Assembly (NCBI GenBank): GCA_014360945.1
Contig: JACIWM010000009.1
Location: forward strand, 1-24,679
DNA from: Candidatus Bipolaricaulota bacterium
GTDB taxonomy: Bacteria; Bipolaricaulota; Bipolaricaulia; Bipolaricaulales; Bipolaricaulaceae
Length of the DNA: 24,679 bases
Direction of reading: 5' to 3'
In this document: positions 1 through 8,307 of the stretch, in pieces
Position numbering within the stretch: position 1 is the first letter of the stretch
How the letters are laid out: each line of letters opens with the position of its first letter
Made by a program: the position numbers and the translations under genes
Notes under the pieces: model-generated
Told to the model about the DNA's origin: nothing
The model's database searches: none
Seen by the model: only the letters and a program-made list of their open reading frames with translations

Positions 1-1731
1 GCCCTCGGGGAGGCGGGAATTCCCTGGACCTTGGCCGGCGGCTATCGGGCGGGGCTGTTCGATCAGGAGGAGATAAAGCTCCTCATGTCCTTCTTGCGCG
101 CCGTGGCCGATCCCCGGGACGATCAGTCCCTCTACCACCTCCTCGGCTCCCCCATTTATCGGATGGACAGCGCTGACCTGGCTCGTCTTACGGCCCTCTC
201 CATGCGCACCCATCGCCCGCTACGAGAGCTTCTTGTGGAGGCGGTGGAAAGTGGGGAACTTTCGCCGGAAGGGCTGAGCACGGCCCGCCGGGTCCTGGAG
301 GACCTCGCTCAATGTGAGGCTTTGGCCAGAAGCTCCCCCACCGGCCAAGTCCTTTATCACTTCCTTGTGGAGCGCACCGGGTACTTGCAGCGCCTGGCCC
401 AGGAGATCTCCCCGCGCTCCCAAAGGGCCGTGGAGAACATCGCCGCGTTCTTCGAGGAGGTGGTGCGCCGCTTTCGGGAGGTAGCCCGCTACGACCGCGT
501 GCCCTGGTTCGTGCGCTACGTGGAGGAGCTGCGGGAGCTGGGATGGAACCCGATGGTCGGGGAGGCCGATCCGGGAGTGGATGCCGTGCAGATCATGACC
601 TTCCATCAGGCCAAGGGTCGCGAATTCACCGCTGTCTTCCTCACCGGGCTTGTGGAGGATTTCTTCCCCGGACGCATCCAGCGTCCTGTCTTTTCCCTTC
701 CGCGGGAGCTCATTTTGGAGGATCTTCCTCCCGATGTGGCCCACGTGGAGGAGCAGCGCCGCCTTTTTTATGTGGGGATGACCCGGGCCAAACGCTACCT
801 CTTCCTTCTTTCCTCCGACGATTATCGTCTTCCCGGGGAGGAGCCGCGCAAGCGGCCGGCGAAGATCTCGCGGTTCGTGGTGGAGGCCTTGGGCGAAGAG
901 AACCTCAGCCCCCGCGTGGAACCGAGCGCGCCCCTTTTCCGCATAAGCCGCGCGGCCCGGTCGCCCAGCTCAGTCCCTGCCGCCCGCACAGAAGGTGTTC
1001 TCCAGCTCTCCTTCCGCCAGGTGGACGATTGGCTCACTTGCCCCCTCAAGTACAAGTACATCCACGTTCTGCGCGTCCCCATCCGCCTCCACCCCACGGT
1101 GATCCTCGGTAACGCCGTCCACTACGCAGTTCAGACCTATCATTTAGCGAAAAGGCAAGGCCGACACATCGCTCTGGATGACCTTTTGGCCGTGTTCGAT
1201 CGGGCTTGGCAATCCGAGGGTTTCCTTTCCGCCGCCCACGAGGAAGAGCTCCGGCGCCACGGCCAAGAAGCCCTGCGACACTTTTACGAGTTTGAAGAGA
1301 AAGAGGGAATCCGTCCGGCGTTTGTGGAGCAATACTTCGCGTTTGAGGAAAACGGGGTGAAGGTCATCGGCTACTGGGACCGCGTGGATCGGCGGCGGGA
1401 TGGGGCGGTGATCATCGACTACAAAACCTCGGAGGTGAAGGAAGAATCCGCGAACAGGAGGGTACGGGAATCCCTGCAATTGGCGATTTACGCCCTCGCC
1501 TTCTCTCGGGTATTCGGAGAGCCTCCTCGGGAACTGCAGTTGCGATTCCTAACTCCCGAGGTGATAGTGGGCCGGGCTGAGCCCACGGAGAAGATGCTTC
1601 AGCGCGCCTGGGAAGCGATACAGGAGGCGGCGGAGGGCATCCGCCGCGAGGATTTTTCGCCCAAACCCTCGTATAGCGCCTGCCAATATTGCGCCTACCG
1701 GGCCATTTGCCCGGCGGCCCTGCCCCTTTGA
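1..1731 (+). CDS. UvrD/PcrA-like helicase C-terminal part fused to a PD-(D/E)XK nuclease (5' truncated)
   Basis: The frame is open from base 1, so the gene begins upstream; 576 residues are visible. The first third is the 2B/2A part of a superfamily 1A DNA helicase. Motif V is seen as IMTFHQAKGREF near visible residue 200, and motif VI as EEQRRLFYVGMTRAKR near 255. After a linker (about 290-335) comes a RecB/AddB-type nuclease with its whole motif set: GNAVH (about 370), GYWDRVD (about 460), VIIDYKTS (about 472) and QLAIY (about 493). Four cysteines (about 347, 561, 564, 570) bracket the nuclease in the AddB-like pattern that binds a 4Fe-4S cluster in known families. The likely role is ATP-driven DNA unwinding and end resection in recombinational repair. 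The N-terminal Walker A half lies outside the window, so whether it acts alone (PcrA-nuclease fusion) or as an AddA/AdnA-type subunit cannot be decided. Confidence 0.88.
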   Translation, partial: ALGEAGIPWTLAGGYRAGLFDQEEIKLLMSFLRAVADPRDDQSLYHLLGSPIYRMDSADLARLTALSMRTHRPLRELLVEAVESGELSPEGLSTARRVLEDLAQCEALARSSPTGQVLYHFLVERTGYLQRLAQEISPRSQRAVENIAAFFEEVVRRFREVARYDRVPWFVRYVEELRELGWNPMVGEADPGVDAVQIMTFHQAKGREFTAVFLTGLVEDFFPGRIQRPVFSLPRELILEDLPPDVAHVEEQRRLFYVGMTRAKRYLFLLSSDDYRLPGEEPRKRPAKISRFVVEALGEENLSPRVEPSAPLFRISRAARSPSSVPAARTEGVLQLSFRQVDDWLTCPLKYKYIHVLRVPIRLHPTVILGNAVHYAVQTYHLAKRQGRHIALDDLLAVFDRAWQSEGFLSAAHEEELRRHGQEALRHFYEFEEKEGIRPAFVEQYFAFEENGVKVIGYWDRVDRRRDGAVIIDYKTSEVKEESANRRVRESLQLAIYALAFSRVFGEPPRELQLRFLTPEVIVGRAEPTEKMLQRAWEAIQEAAEGIRREDFSPKPSYSACQYCAYRAICPAALPL

Positions 1732-1742
1732 GAAAAAATTCG

Positions 1743-1770
1743 TACAATCCGGCCCTGTAAGGAGGAAGGG
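1743..1770 (+). promoter_or_regulatory. Candidate -10 box and Shine-Dalgarno of aspS
   Basis: A TACAAT hexamer (1743-1748) lies in an AT-rich patch just after the helicase-nuclease stop codon, and a strong GGAGGAAGG ribosome binding site (1761-1769) sits directly before the GTG at 1771. No good -35 hexamer is seen at normal spacing, so the promoter half is tentative. The ribosome binding site settles the aspS start. Confidence 0.4.
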
Positions 1771-3498
1771 GTGCGACGGGAGCGCTGCGGGGAACTGCGG
1801 GAGAAAGACATCGGCCGGGATGTGATCCTTGCCGGATGGGTTCATGCCGTACGGGATTTCGGAAGCCTCACGTTTGTGGACCTCCGCGATTCCTCGGGAA
1901 TTGTGCAGCTTGTGTTTCGCGGTGATACCCGGGCCCGCGAGCTTGGCCGGGAGGACGTGATCCGGGTGACCGGAAAAGTGGTGGGCCGGGAGAATCCGAA
2001 CCCGAATTTGCCCACCGGCGCGGTGGAAGTGGCCGTGGAAAACCTGGAAATTTTGGCCAAGTCCAAGCCCCTTCCTTTCCTGCCCGAGGAGGAGGTGAAG
2101 GCCAGCGAGGAGACTCGCCTGCGCTACCGATTTTTGGACCTGCGGCGGCCGCGCATGCAGCGAAATTTGCGCCTGCGCCACAAGGTGGCCATGGCCATCC
2201 GCGAGTATCTCGACGCCCACGGCTTCATCGAGGTGGAAACACCCATGCTCACCCGTTCCACTCCCGAAGGAGCCCGGGACTTCCTCGTCCCCAGCCGTTT
2301 GGAACCCGGAAAGTTCTATGCCCTCCCCCAATCTCCGCAGCTTTTCAAGCAAATTCTCGTGTGCTCCGGGGTGGAGCGCTACTTCCAGATCGTGCGGTGC
2401 TTTCGCGATGAGGACCTTCGCGCCGACCGTCAGCCGGAGTTCACCCAGCTCGATATGGAAATGGCCTTCCTTGAGGATCCGGAGGAGCTTTTCACCCTTC
2501 TTGAAGGCCTTGTGGCCCATGTTTTCCGTAAAACGATAGGGGTGGAAATTGAGACCCCGTTTCCCCGCATTCCCTACGCCGAAGCCATGCGTCGCTTCGG
2601 CACGGACAAACCCGATCTCCGGTTCGGGATGGAAATCGTGGACCTCACCGACCTTTTCTCCAACTCCGGTTTTCGGGTGTTTGCGGAGGCCGTGGCAAAC
2701 GGGGGTGTGATCCGCGGCCTTCCTCTCCCGGGCGGAGCCGAGCTTTCCCGCTCCGAACTGAACAAGATCGAAGCGACTGTGAAAAATCAAGGCCTCGGTG
2801 GAATTCTTTGGGTCAAAGTTAGTGACGGACTACAATCGCCACTTTCACGGCACGTGGCCGAGGGTGTTTTAATGGAGGCGGTGCGGCGTGCGAATGCGGG
2901 CACCGGTGACATCCTCTTCCTTTGTGCCGGGCCGGAGAAATTGGTCGCCCAGGCTCTGGGTGCTCTGCGGGTACAACTCGCTCGGGAACGGGGGCTCATC
3001 CCCGAGGGAAAGTGGGCCCTGGCTTGGATCGTGGACTTCCCGCTCTTCAAGCTCTCCGAAGAGGGCCGCATCGAGTCTGAGCACCATCCCTTCACCTCCC
3101 CAAAGGACGAGGATCTTCCGTTTTTGGAGACCGATCCCTTGCGAGTGCGAGCAAAATGCTACGACCTTGTGATGAACGGGGTGGAAATCGCCTCCGGCTC
3201 CATCCGCATTCATCGGCGCGACCTGCAAGAACAGGTGTTCAAGATCCTCGGGATCGGCCCGGAGGAGGCGGAGCGCCGGTTCGGCTTCTTCTTGCGGGCT
3301 TTGGAATACGGTGCCCCTCCTCACGGCGGCATCGCCTTCGGCCTGGACCGCTGGGTGATGATGCTCGCCGGAGAAAACTCCATCCGTGAGGTCATCGCTT
3401 TTCCCAAGACTGCCACCGGTTCCTGCCCCCTCACCGGGGCCCCGGCGGAGGTGGATGAGGCCCAGTTACGGGAGCTCCATTTGAAACTGGACCTTTGA
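1771..3498 (+). CDS. aspS: Aspartyl-tRNA synthetase
   Basis: This class IIb aminoacyl-tRNA synthetase charges tRNA-Asp in the cytoplasm. Its 575 residues match the bacterial type. An N-terminal OB anticodon domain covers about residues 1-105 (GWVHAVRDFGSLTFVDLRD). Class II motif 1 lies around 140-160 and motif 2 at 211-224 (FRDEDLRADRQPEF). The bacterial GAD insertion spans roughly 280-400, and motif 3 begins at 520 (GIAFGLDRWVMMLAGENS). The GTG start is fixed by an adjacent GGAGG-type site. Residue 30 is Phe where E. coli has Leu and non-discriminating enzymes often have His, so tRNA-Asp/tRNA-Asn discrimination is unclear. This matters because a GatB subunit is encoded in the same window. 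The next gene starts 3 bases after the stop. Confidence 0.97.
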   Translation: MRRERCGELREKDIGRDVILAGWVHAVRDFGSLTFVDLRDSSGIVQLVFRGDTRARELGREDVIRVTGKVVGRENPNPNLPTGAVEVAVENLEILAKSKPLPFLPEEEVKASEETRLRYRFLDLRRPRMQRNLRLRHKVAMAIREYLDAHGFIEVETPMLTRSTPEGARDFLVPSRLEPGKFYALPQSPQLFKQILVCSGVERYFQIVRCFRDEDLRADRQPEFTQLDMEMAFLEDPEELFTLLEGLVAHVFRKTIGVEIETPFPRIPYAEAMRRFGTDKPDLRFGMEIVDLTDLFSNSGFRVFAEAVANGGVIRGLPLPGGAELSRSELNKIEATVKNQGLGGILWVKVSDGLQSPLSRHVAEGVLMEAVRRANAGTGDILFLCAGPEKLVAQALGALRVQLARERGLIPEGKWALAWIVDFPLFKLSEEGRIESEHHPFTSPKDEDLPFLETDPLRVRAKCYDLVMNGVEIASGSIRIHRRDLQEQVFKILGIGPEEAERRFGFFLRALEYGAPPHGGIAFGLDRWVMMLAGENSIREVIAFPKTATGSCPLTGAPAEVDEAQLRELHLKLDL

Positions 3499-3501
3499 GC
3501 C

Positions 3502-4329
3502 ATGCGGAATTGGCGCGTCGGCCTTTATGGGGGCCTTCTCATCTTGATTTTGGTCTTCCTCACGTGCGCCTTAAGGAGCACGGAATTCCACAGCGGCCGG
3601 CCCCTTCCCTCCCCAGGCACGGGTCAGATTCCCGGATCCCTCCCTCTCCTGAACCCGGGCGAGGGGGAATGGGTCATCGACCTTCTCCGGCTAATCTTAT
3701 TCGTTGGCCTTTGCCTCTCCGTTTTGGCTCTCCTTTTTTCAAAAAATTTTCGCCGGCATGCCTTGTACCTTTTGATCACAACTTTGCTGTTGATTTTTGC
3801 CTGGCAACTCCTCTCGCGTCTCACCTCGACCCCGCAACTTACGCCACCCGAAGCGGGGCCGGGGCCTGCCGGGCCCACCGCCGAAGGGCCCGACACCTCC
3901 CGGGAAATTCCTGGTCCCCCGAATTGGGCCGTTCCTTTGGCCGCCTTCCTTGTGGGCCTAGGCCTCGCCCTCTTCCTCGGCCCGCGCTTGGCTTCCTCCC
4001 TCGCCCGCTCTAGGAAAAGGCGTGCTGTTCAAACCGTGGCGAGGGAAGCCGTGCAGGAACTTGCGCGCGGCCTCCCCGTCTCGGACGTGGTCCTACGAGC
4101 CTGGCTGAGGATGGTGGAGATCCTCTCCGCCCGCTCGGGCTTCCGGGACCAGCCCCACCTCACTCCCCGGGAATTTGCGGAAAATATGGCCAAGCTCGGG
4201 TTCAGCCATGAGGCCATCATTGTTTTGACTCGCCTTTTTGAGGAGGTGCGCTACGGCGGAAAAGAAAGCGAAACACGAAGGGATGAGGCCTTGGCCGCCC
4301 TGGCCGCGTTGGAAAAGGCTTACGCCTAG
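3502..4329 (+). CDS. Membrane protein with C-terminal DUF4129 domain
   Basis: The 275-residue protein has four predicted membrane helices (about 7-24, 58-79, 86-105, 143-162) and a Pro/Gly-rich loop between helices 3 and 4. Its cytoplasmic C-terminus (about 195-275) carries the DUF4129 pattern LTPREFAENM ... LTRLFEEVRYGG. DUF4129 proteins commonly lie beside MoxR ATPases, DUF58 proteins and transglutaminase-like proteins, and the next genes here include MoxR and DUF58. Their biochemical role is not settled; a part in assembling or maturing envelope or exported proteins is the usual inference. The ATG lies 3 bases after aspS with no clear ribosome site of its own, so translational coupling to aspS is likely. 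Confidence 0.75.
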   Translation: MRNWRVGLYGGLLILILVFLTCALRSTEFHSGRPLPSPGTGQIPGSLPLLNPGEGEWVIDLLRLILFVGLCLSVLALLFSKNFRRHALYLLITTLLLIFAWQLLSRLTSTPQLTPPEAGPGPAGPTAEGPDTSREIPGPPNWAVPLAAFLVGLGLALFLGPRLASSLARSRKRRAVQTVAREAVQELARGLPVSDVVLRAWLRMVEILSARSGFRDQPHLTPREFAENMAKLGFSHEAIIVLTRLFEEVRYGGKESETRRDEALAALAALEKAYA

Positions 4330-4864
4330 GAGAAAGAAGACCATCGTCGTCATCGTCCTTTTCCTCCTTTTCAGCGCCGTCCTCATGTCCTTTCCCGCGT
4401 TGGTCCGGGATTTGTTGGTCGATCCGGCTTTACGTCTCTTCCTCATCCTTGACTCCTTCCCCCAAGGGATCGTGTGGATCGTGGCCGTGGCCGCCCTCGG
4501 CTTTCTTTCCTTCCAAGTTCTGCGTCTTTGGCCTAAAGAGCAGGCCAAAAAAGCGAAAGGAAAGGAGGTGCGGATTTCCGGGGCCAAGGAGCTTCTTTTG
4601 CTTTTGCGGCGGGCGAAGTACTCGCCCTGGGCGCGACGGGCTCTGAGGCGACGCTTGGCCCGCATCTTCGTGGCCATCCGCACCGAGCGGGAGCGAATTC
4701 CAAGCGACCAAGCTTGGCAAGAATTGTGGGCCGGAATTCATCCGGGGGATTGTGCCCTCGGCCGCTTCCTGCGTGGCGCGGAGGAAGAGGATTTTCAAAA
4801 CGCCCTGAGGGCGGCGTTGGACGAGCTTCACCATTACGCCCAAGGAGGAGAAATTGACGGTTGA
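4283..4864 (+). CDS. Two-helix membrane protein of the MoxR/DUF58 cluster, unknown function
   Basis: I do not recognise this 193-residue protein. A basic, Trp/Pro-rich N-terminus (WPPWPRWKRLTPRRKK) precedes membrane helices at about 20-41 and 63-82. A soluble, Arg/Lys-rich C-terminal half (about 85-193) follows and is probably cytoplasmic by the positive-inside rule. The ATG at 4283 is preferred; the same frame also runs back to a TTG at 4238. Either start overlaps the DUF4129 gene (47 or 92 bases), so the two genes are probably co-translated. It also overlaps moxR by 11 bases. Its place between DUF4129 and MoxR suggests a component specific to this cluster. No motif supports a catalytic role. 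Confidence 0.62.
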   Translation: MRPWPPWPRWKRLTPRRKKTIVVIVLFLLFSAVLMSFPALVRDLLVDPALRLFLILDSFPQGIVWIVAVAALGFLSFQVLRLWPKEQAKKAKGKEVRISGAKELLLLLRRAKYSPWARRALRRRLARIFVAIRTERERIPSDQAWQELWAGIHPGDCALGRFLRGAEEEDFQNALRAALDELHHYAQGGEIDG

Positions 4865-5807
4865 GGAACTCAAGGCAAAGGCTGAGGCCATCCTTGCCGA
4901 GGTGGAGGCGGTGATCGTGGGAAAGCATGAGCCGCTCACCCTTATTCTTGCGGCCATCCTTTCCGGCGGGCATGTATTGATCGAGGACTATCCGGGGCTC
5001 GCGAAAACTTTGGCCGCACGCTGCCTAGCTCAGGCCCTGGGCTTATCTTTTCGGCGCATTCAATTCACGCCCGACCTCCTTCCCGCCGACATCGTGGGCA
5101 CCCACATTTTCCGCAGGGAAGAAGGAAAATTTGTGTTTCAGCCGGGGCCGATCTTCACCCAGATCCTCCTTGCCGACGAGATAAACCGGGCCACTCCAAA
5201 GACCCAGTCCGCACTCCTTGAGGCCATGCAGGAAGGGCAGGTCACGGTGGAGGGCACCACCTATTCTCTTCCTCAGCCGTTCGTGGTTTTGGCCACGCAA
5301 AACCCCATTGAGTACGAAGGAACCTTCCCCCTTCCGGAAGCCCAGGTGGACCGGTTTTTGGTGCGGGTGCGCTTCGGCTATCCCAGCGCGGAAGAGGAGG
5401 TGGAGATCCTGCAACGCCGCATCGCTCGGAAAGCGGAGGAGCCGCGGATACGCACGGTTTCCTCACCGGAGGAGGTCTTGGCCATGCGGGCCCTGTTGGA
5501 GGAGGTCTTCGTTGATCCCGATCTTCTCCGGTATATGGCGGAGATCGTGGTCCGCACCCGCCGCCATGAGGCTTTAAGCCTGGGCGCCAGCCCCCGCGGA
5601 ACCTTGGCCCTTTTGCGTCTCAGCCGAGCCTGGGCGGCCATCCACGGCCGGGATTACGTGATCCCCGACGACGTGAAGGCCGTAGCCATCCCGGCCCTCA
5701 GTCACCGCCTCATTCTTTCCCCGGAGCTTTGGACGCGGGAAGTTCGAACCGAGGACATCGTGGGGGAGATCCTGGCCCGCACGCCTGTTCCAAAAATCCC
5801 GGTATGA
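4854..5807 (+). CDS. MoxR-family AAA+ ATPase
   Basis: The 317-residue AAA+ chaperone-like ATPase shows a Walker A variant EDYPGLAKT (44-52), Walker B ILLADEIN (104-111), sensor 1 VLATQNP (145-151) and the conserved PEAQVDRFL (161-169). The lid domain follows to about residue 315. MoxR ATPases partner with DUF58/VWA-type proteins to activate or assemble other proteins, often at the membrane. The start is a TTG at 4854 after a good GGAGGAG (4844-4850); it lies inside the end of the upstream gene. The stop overlaps the next ATG as ATGA, so moxR and the DUF58 gene are translationally coupled. Confidence 0.9.
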   Translation: MTVEELKAKAEAILAEVEAVIVGKHEPLTLILAAILSGGHVLIEDYPGLAKTLAARCLAQALGLSFRRIQFTPDLLPADIVGTHIFRREEGKFVFQPGPIFTQILLADEINRATPKTQSALLEAMQEGQVTVEGTTYSLPQPFVVLATQNPIEYEGTFPLPEAQVDRFLVRVRFGYPSAEEEVEILQRRIARKAEEPRIRTVSSPEEVLAMRALLEEVFVDPDLLRYMAEIVVRTRRHEALSLGASPRGTLALLRLSRAWAAIHGRDYVIPDDVKAVAIPALSHRLILSPELWTREVRTEDIVGEILARTPVPKIPV

Positions 5808-7069
5808 TTTCGGCAAAAGCCCGTACGGAATTTCTCGCATTTCTCGCAATCCTTTTCGCGGGCTTAGCTCTTCGCCACCCCGGCTTTCTTGGCCTAGCCG
5901 TGGTCCTGGCCACCCACCTCGTGTTCGGTCTCATCCTCGTCCCCAAAATTTCCGGTTCCGCCCTTTCGGCCCAGCGTATAGTCGAACCAAAACGACTCCA
6001 TGAGGGCCATCTCCTCCAAATCCAAGTACACGTGCGAAATCTGGGGAGAAAACCGGTGGAACTCAGGATCTCCGACGGGCCGTATCCCGGTTTTTCCGTG
6101 ACCGAAGGAAAGACGTGGGCCTGGGGTGTGGTGGCCCCACAAGAAGAGCTTTCCCTCTCCTACGTGGTCCGGCCTGCGCGGGGAATTTACAAGCTTTCTG
6201 GGGTGCAGGTGGAGATTTTGGATCCGTTGGGACTGACGCCGCGACGCTTAGAGCTTCCTTGTCCAGGGGAAGTCGCGGTTCTGCCCCGGGTGGAGGACCT
6301 TTTGCGGGTGGATACGCGGCCGCGGCGCACCTTAACCGCTCCTGGAACGGCCCGGGCCCGACGCGGCGGGATGGGCCTGGAGTTCCACGGGGTTCGAGAA
6401 TACCGACCTGGCGACAACGTGCGGCGTCTGGCCTGGAAGGTTTTTGCTCGTCGGGATGAACCGGCCGTTGTAGAGTTCGAGGAGGAACGGGCCGCGGACG
6501 TGGCAGTGATCCTGGACGTGCGGGCCCGCGCGTACTTTGCCGCGCCTTCGGAGCTTTTTGAATTTTCAGTGCGGGCCGCCGCCGCCTTGGCCCAATATTT
6601 CCTGCGCCAGGGAAATCGAGTGGCCCTCCTCAAATACGGTGCGGTTTTGGACTGGATCTTCCCCGGGTACGGACGAAGGCACGGCGAACGAATTTTACGG
6701 GAATTGGCGGAAGCCAAGCTGGGGAAATCCGAGGTCTTTGCGGAATTGGATCACCTCCCCACCCGCCTCTTACCCGCCGGATCCCTCATTGTCCTTGTTT
6801 CCCCTCTCATCTTGGGGGACGAGGACACTTTGGGAAAGCTCGTGGCCCGGGGGTACCGGGTGTTCGCGGTTTTGCCCGACCCAGTGTCCTTGGAGTTTGG
6901 AAGGGTCGAAACGGAGGAGGAAAAACTCGTGCGGCGGATCATGTTTTTGGAACGTTGGGTCCTTCTTAGGCGACTTAGGCGGGCCGGGGTGACGGCGGTG
7001 GTTTGGGATGTGCGCCGCCCCCTCTCCCCGCTTTTGCGCCGCTTACGCGGAGAGCGGTTATGCCTGTGA
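5804..7069 (+). CDS. DUF58 domain protein, MoxR partner
   Basis: The 421-residue protein has two N-terminal membrane helices (about 8-24 and 28-47), then an extracytoplasmic beta-rich region (about 55-165). The hallmark DUF58 segment follows at 199-235 (EYRPGDNVRRLAWKVFARRD, then FEEERAADVAVILDV), leading into a VWA-like C-terminal domain. DUF58 proteins are regular genetic partners of MoxR ATPases, and the ATGA overlap with moxR fits a direct working pair. The ATG at 5804 is chosen because it gives this overlap and puts the first helix at the N-terminus; the frame stays open upstream inside moxR. The end overlaps the next gene by 10 bases. Confidence 0.87.
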   Translation: MISAKARTEFLAFLAILFAGLALRHPGFLGLAVVLATHLVFGLILVPKISGSALSAQRIVEPKRLHEGHLLQIQVHVRNLGRKPVELRISDGPYPGFSVTEGKTWAWGVVAPQEELSLSYVVRPARGIYKLSGVQVEILDPLGLTPRRLELPCPGEVAVLPRVEDLLRVDTRPRRTLTAPGTARARRGGMGLEFHGVREYRPGDNVRRLAWKVFARRDEPAVVEFEEERAADVAVILDVRARAYFAAPSELFEFSVRAAAALAQYFLRQGNRVALLKYGAVLDWIFPGYGRRHGERILRELAEAKLGKSEVFAELDHLPTRLLPAGSLIVLVSPLILGDEDTLGKLVARGYRVFAVLPDPVSLEFGRVETEEEKLVRRIMFLERWVLLRRLRRAGVTAVVWDVRRPLSPLLRRLRGERLCL

Positions 7070-7548
7070 TTTTGGGCTTAATTGGAGTGCTGCTGGCCTG
7101 GCTTGGGTGGGGGCATCCCCTTCATCCTCCATGGCTTTTGACCTTGATTCCATTGGGCCTTTGGATCGCCGGCCTGACTACAAAGATCCGCACCCTTTTC
7201 TCCTTAGGCTTTTGGGGCTTCGTGATTTTATCGGCGATCCTCGCCGTTCTCGGCAAAACTTCCCTGGGCCTTGCTACTCTTGGGGTGACCATCCTCGCTT
7301 GGGACGGTCTTTCTTTTCAAGGCGCCACGCTCCTGGGGATGGCTAAGCGCTACTTTTGGTCCGCGCTAACGGTAGGAGTAGGAATAGGCTTTGCCCTGGC
7401 AGCCCTCTTTCTACATATGACCGTGAATTTTTGGGCCATTATGGGTGTGCTGTTTTCGGCTTGGTTCCTGCTGCGCCTCTTCGCTAGGGGAGCCGTTCAC
7501 GGAGGAGAAAGAAGTGGGAATCGATCGAAATCGGCGCCGATGACGTAG
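7060..7548 (+). CDS. Small polytopic membrane protein, unknown function
   Basis: I cannot assign a family to this 162-residue, very hydrophobic protein. Five or six membrane spans are visible (about 2-17, 23-40, 44-64, possibly 66-81, 99-119, 122-142), then a basic, polar tail (ARGAVHGGERSGNRSKSAP). The ATG at 7060 overlaps the DUF58 stop by 10 bases, so it belongs to the same operon, probably as its last gene. Its 3' end overlaps the oppositely oriented NosD-like gene by 52 bases, and that overlap encodes the polar tail. No terminator is seen between the two genes. Confidence 0.62.
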   Translation: MPVILGLIGVLLAWLGWGHPLHPPWLLTLIPLGLWIAGLTTKIRTLFSLGFWGFVILSAILAVLGKTSLGLATLGVTILAWDGLSFQGATLLGMAKRYFWSALTVGVGIGFALAALFLHMTVNFWAIMGVLFSAWFLLRLFARGAVHGGERSGNRSKSAPMT

Positions 7549-8228
7549 GCCTCGCCTTCTTTAGCCACAAACCCTTCCCAGAAGTTTCCGCATTCCCCGT
7601 CATCGAATTGATTGCCTCCGTCGGACTGCGCGTGGATTCGGTTCTTGAGAAATGAATTGCGAGCCACAACGTTGCCGCGGCTCTCGAGCTCAAAAAGAAG
7701 CCCAAGGCTACATTCCGCGATCACCGAGTTCATCACCCGGGAAAGCCTTACTCCCTGGAACCAGATCCCGACCTCAGCCTTGGCCACAGAGACCCCTTCG
7801 ATCACCACCCCTTCGGAAAACATGACTCTGATCCCATCCGCACAGTTTTTGACGGTGATATTACGCAGGGCCACGTCTTTGCTTCCGCTGAGAAGGACTC
7901 CGGTAAGGGAGCCGTAGACGACGGCGTTTTCTATGTGCAAATTTTGCACATTTTGGAGACGAATGGCCGCTACCGTGGCTCCGTAGACCTCGATGTTGCG
8001 GATGACCAAAGGGGCGTGCACATTGGCGATGAGGATGCCAAACGGTTCGCCGGCGGCATCCACGCGCAGCTCCTCAAGGACAAAGGGGGAAGCGACCGTT
8101 CCGAATCCGGAGGCCAATCCGAGGAGGTCTTCCACGGAATTTATGTGGATTGGGCCACGGATCGGTGATTCTGCCCACCCCAGGACGGCCAGGGCCACAA
8201 TCCCTAACACCACAAGTCTCATACCCAT
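7497..8228 (-). CDS. Exported NosD-like right-handed beta-helix protein
   Basis: The 243-residue protein starts with a signal peptide (MRLVVLGIVALAVLGWA). About seven parallel beta-helix rungs follow at about 65-200, with recurring hydrophobic strands such as LHIENAVVYGSLTGVLL and VVIEGVSVAKAEVGIWF. The C-terminus (GNQFDDGECGNFWEGF ... DFDRFPLL) matches the usual ending of NosD-type periplasmic beta-helix proteins, with a final Asp and PL. No nos (nitrous oxide) genes are nearby, so NosD names the fold, not the function; a sugar- or envelope-related exported protein is as likely. The start is ATG 8228, or ATG 8222 two codons later; neither has a strong ribosome site. The 3' end overlaps the convergent membrane-protein gene by 52 bases. 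Confidence 0.75.
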   Translation of the reverse strand: MGMRLVVLGIVALAVLGWAESPIRGPIHINSVEDLLGLASGFGTVASPFVLEELRVDAAGEPFGILIANVHAPLVIRNIEVYGATVAAIRLQNVQNLHIENAVVYGSLTGVLLSGSKDVALRNITVKNCADGIRVMFSEGVVIEGVSVAKAEVGIWFQGVRLSRVMNSVIAECSLGLLFELESRGNVVARNSFLKNRIHAQSDGGNQFDDGECGNFWEGFVAKEGEAYVIGADFDRFPLLSPP

Positions 8229-8283
8229 CACCGAAGAAAGGCTAAGGGATGGCCGCGTGAGGGACGAGGGCCAATGTCCCCTG

Positions 8284-8307
8284 TCAAGGTAATATAGGCT
8301 ACCTTGA
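8284..8307 (+). promoter_or_regulatory. 8-bp inverted repeat over a -10-like box upstream of ppa
   Basis: TCAAGGTA (8284-8291) and TACCTTGA (8300-8307) are perfect inverted repeats with an 8-base centre holding a TAATAT -10-like hexamer (8290-8295). The repeat sits in the 91-bp divergent region between the NosD-like gene and ppa. Its right arm abuts the GAGGGAG ribosome site (8306-8312) of ppa. It could be an operator over the ppa promoter or an RNA hairpin. Confidence 0.4.

Noticed and set aside
1549..2790. 413-codon open frame on the minus strand across aspS
   Set aside because: It is the antisense of conserved AspRS codons. It has no family motif and no ribosome site, and its His/Gly/Leu-rich composition is typical of a shadow of a GC-rich gene.
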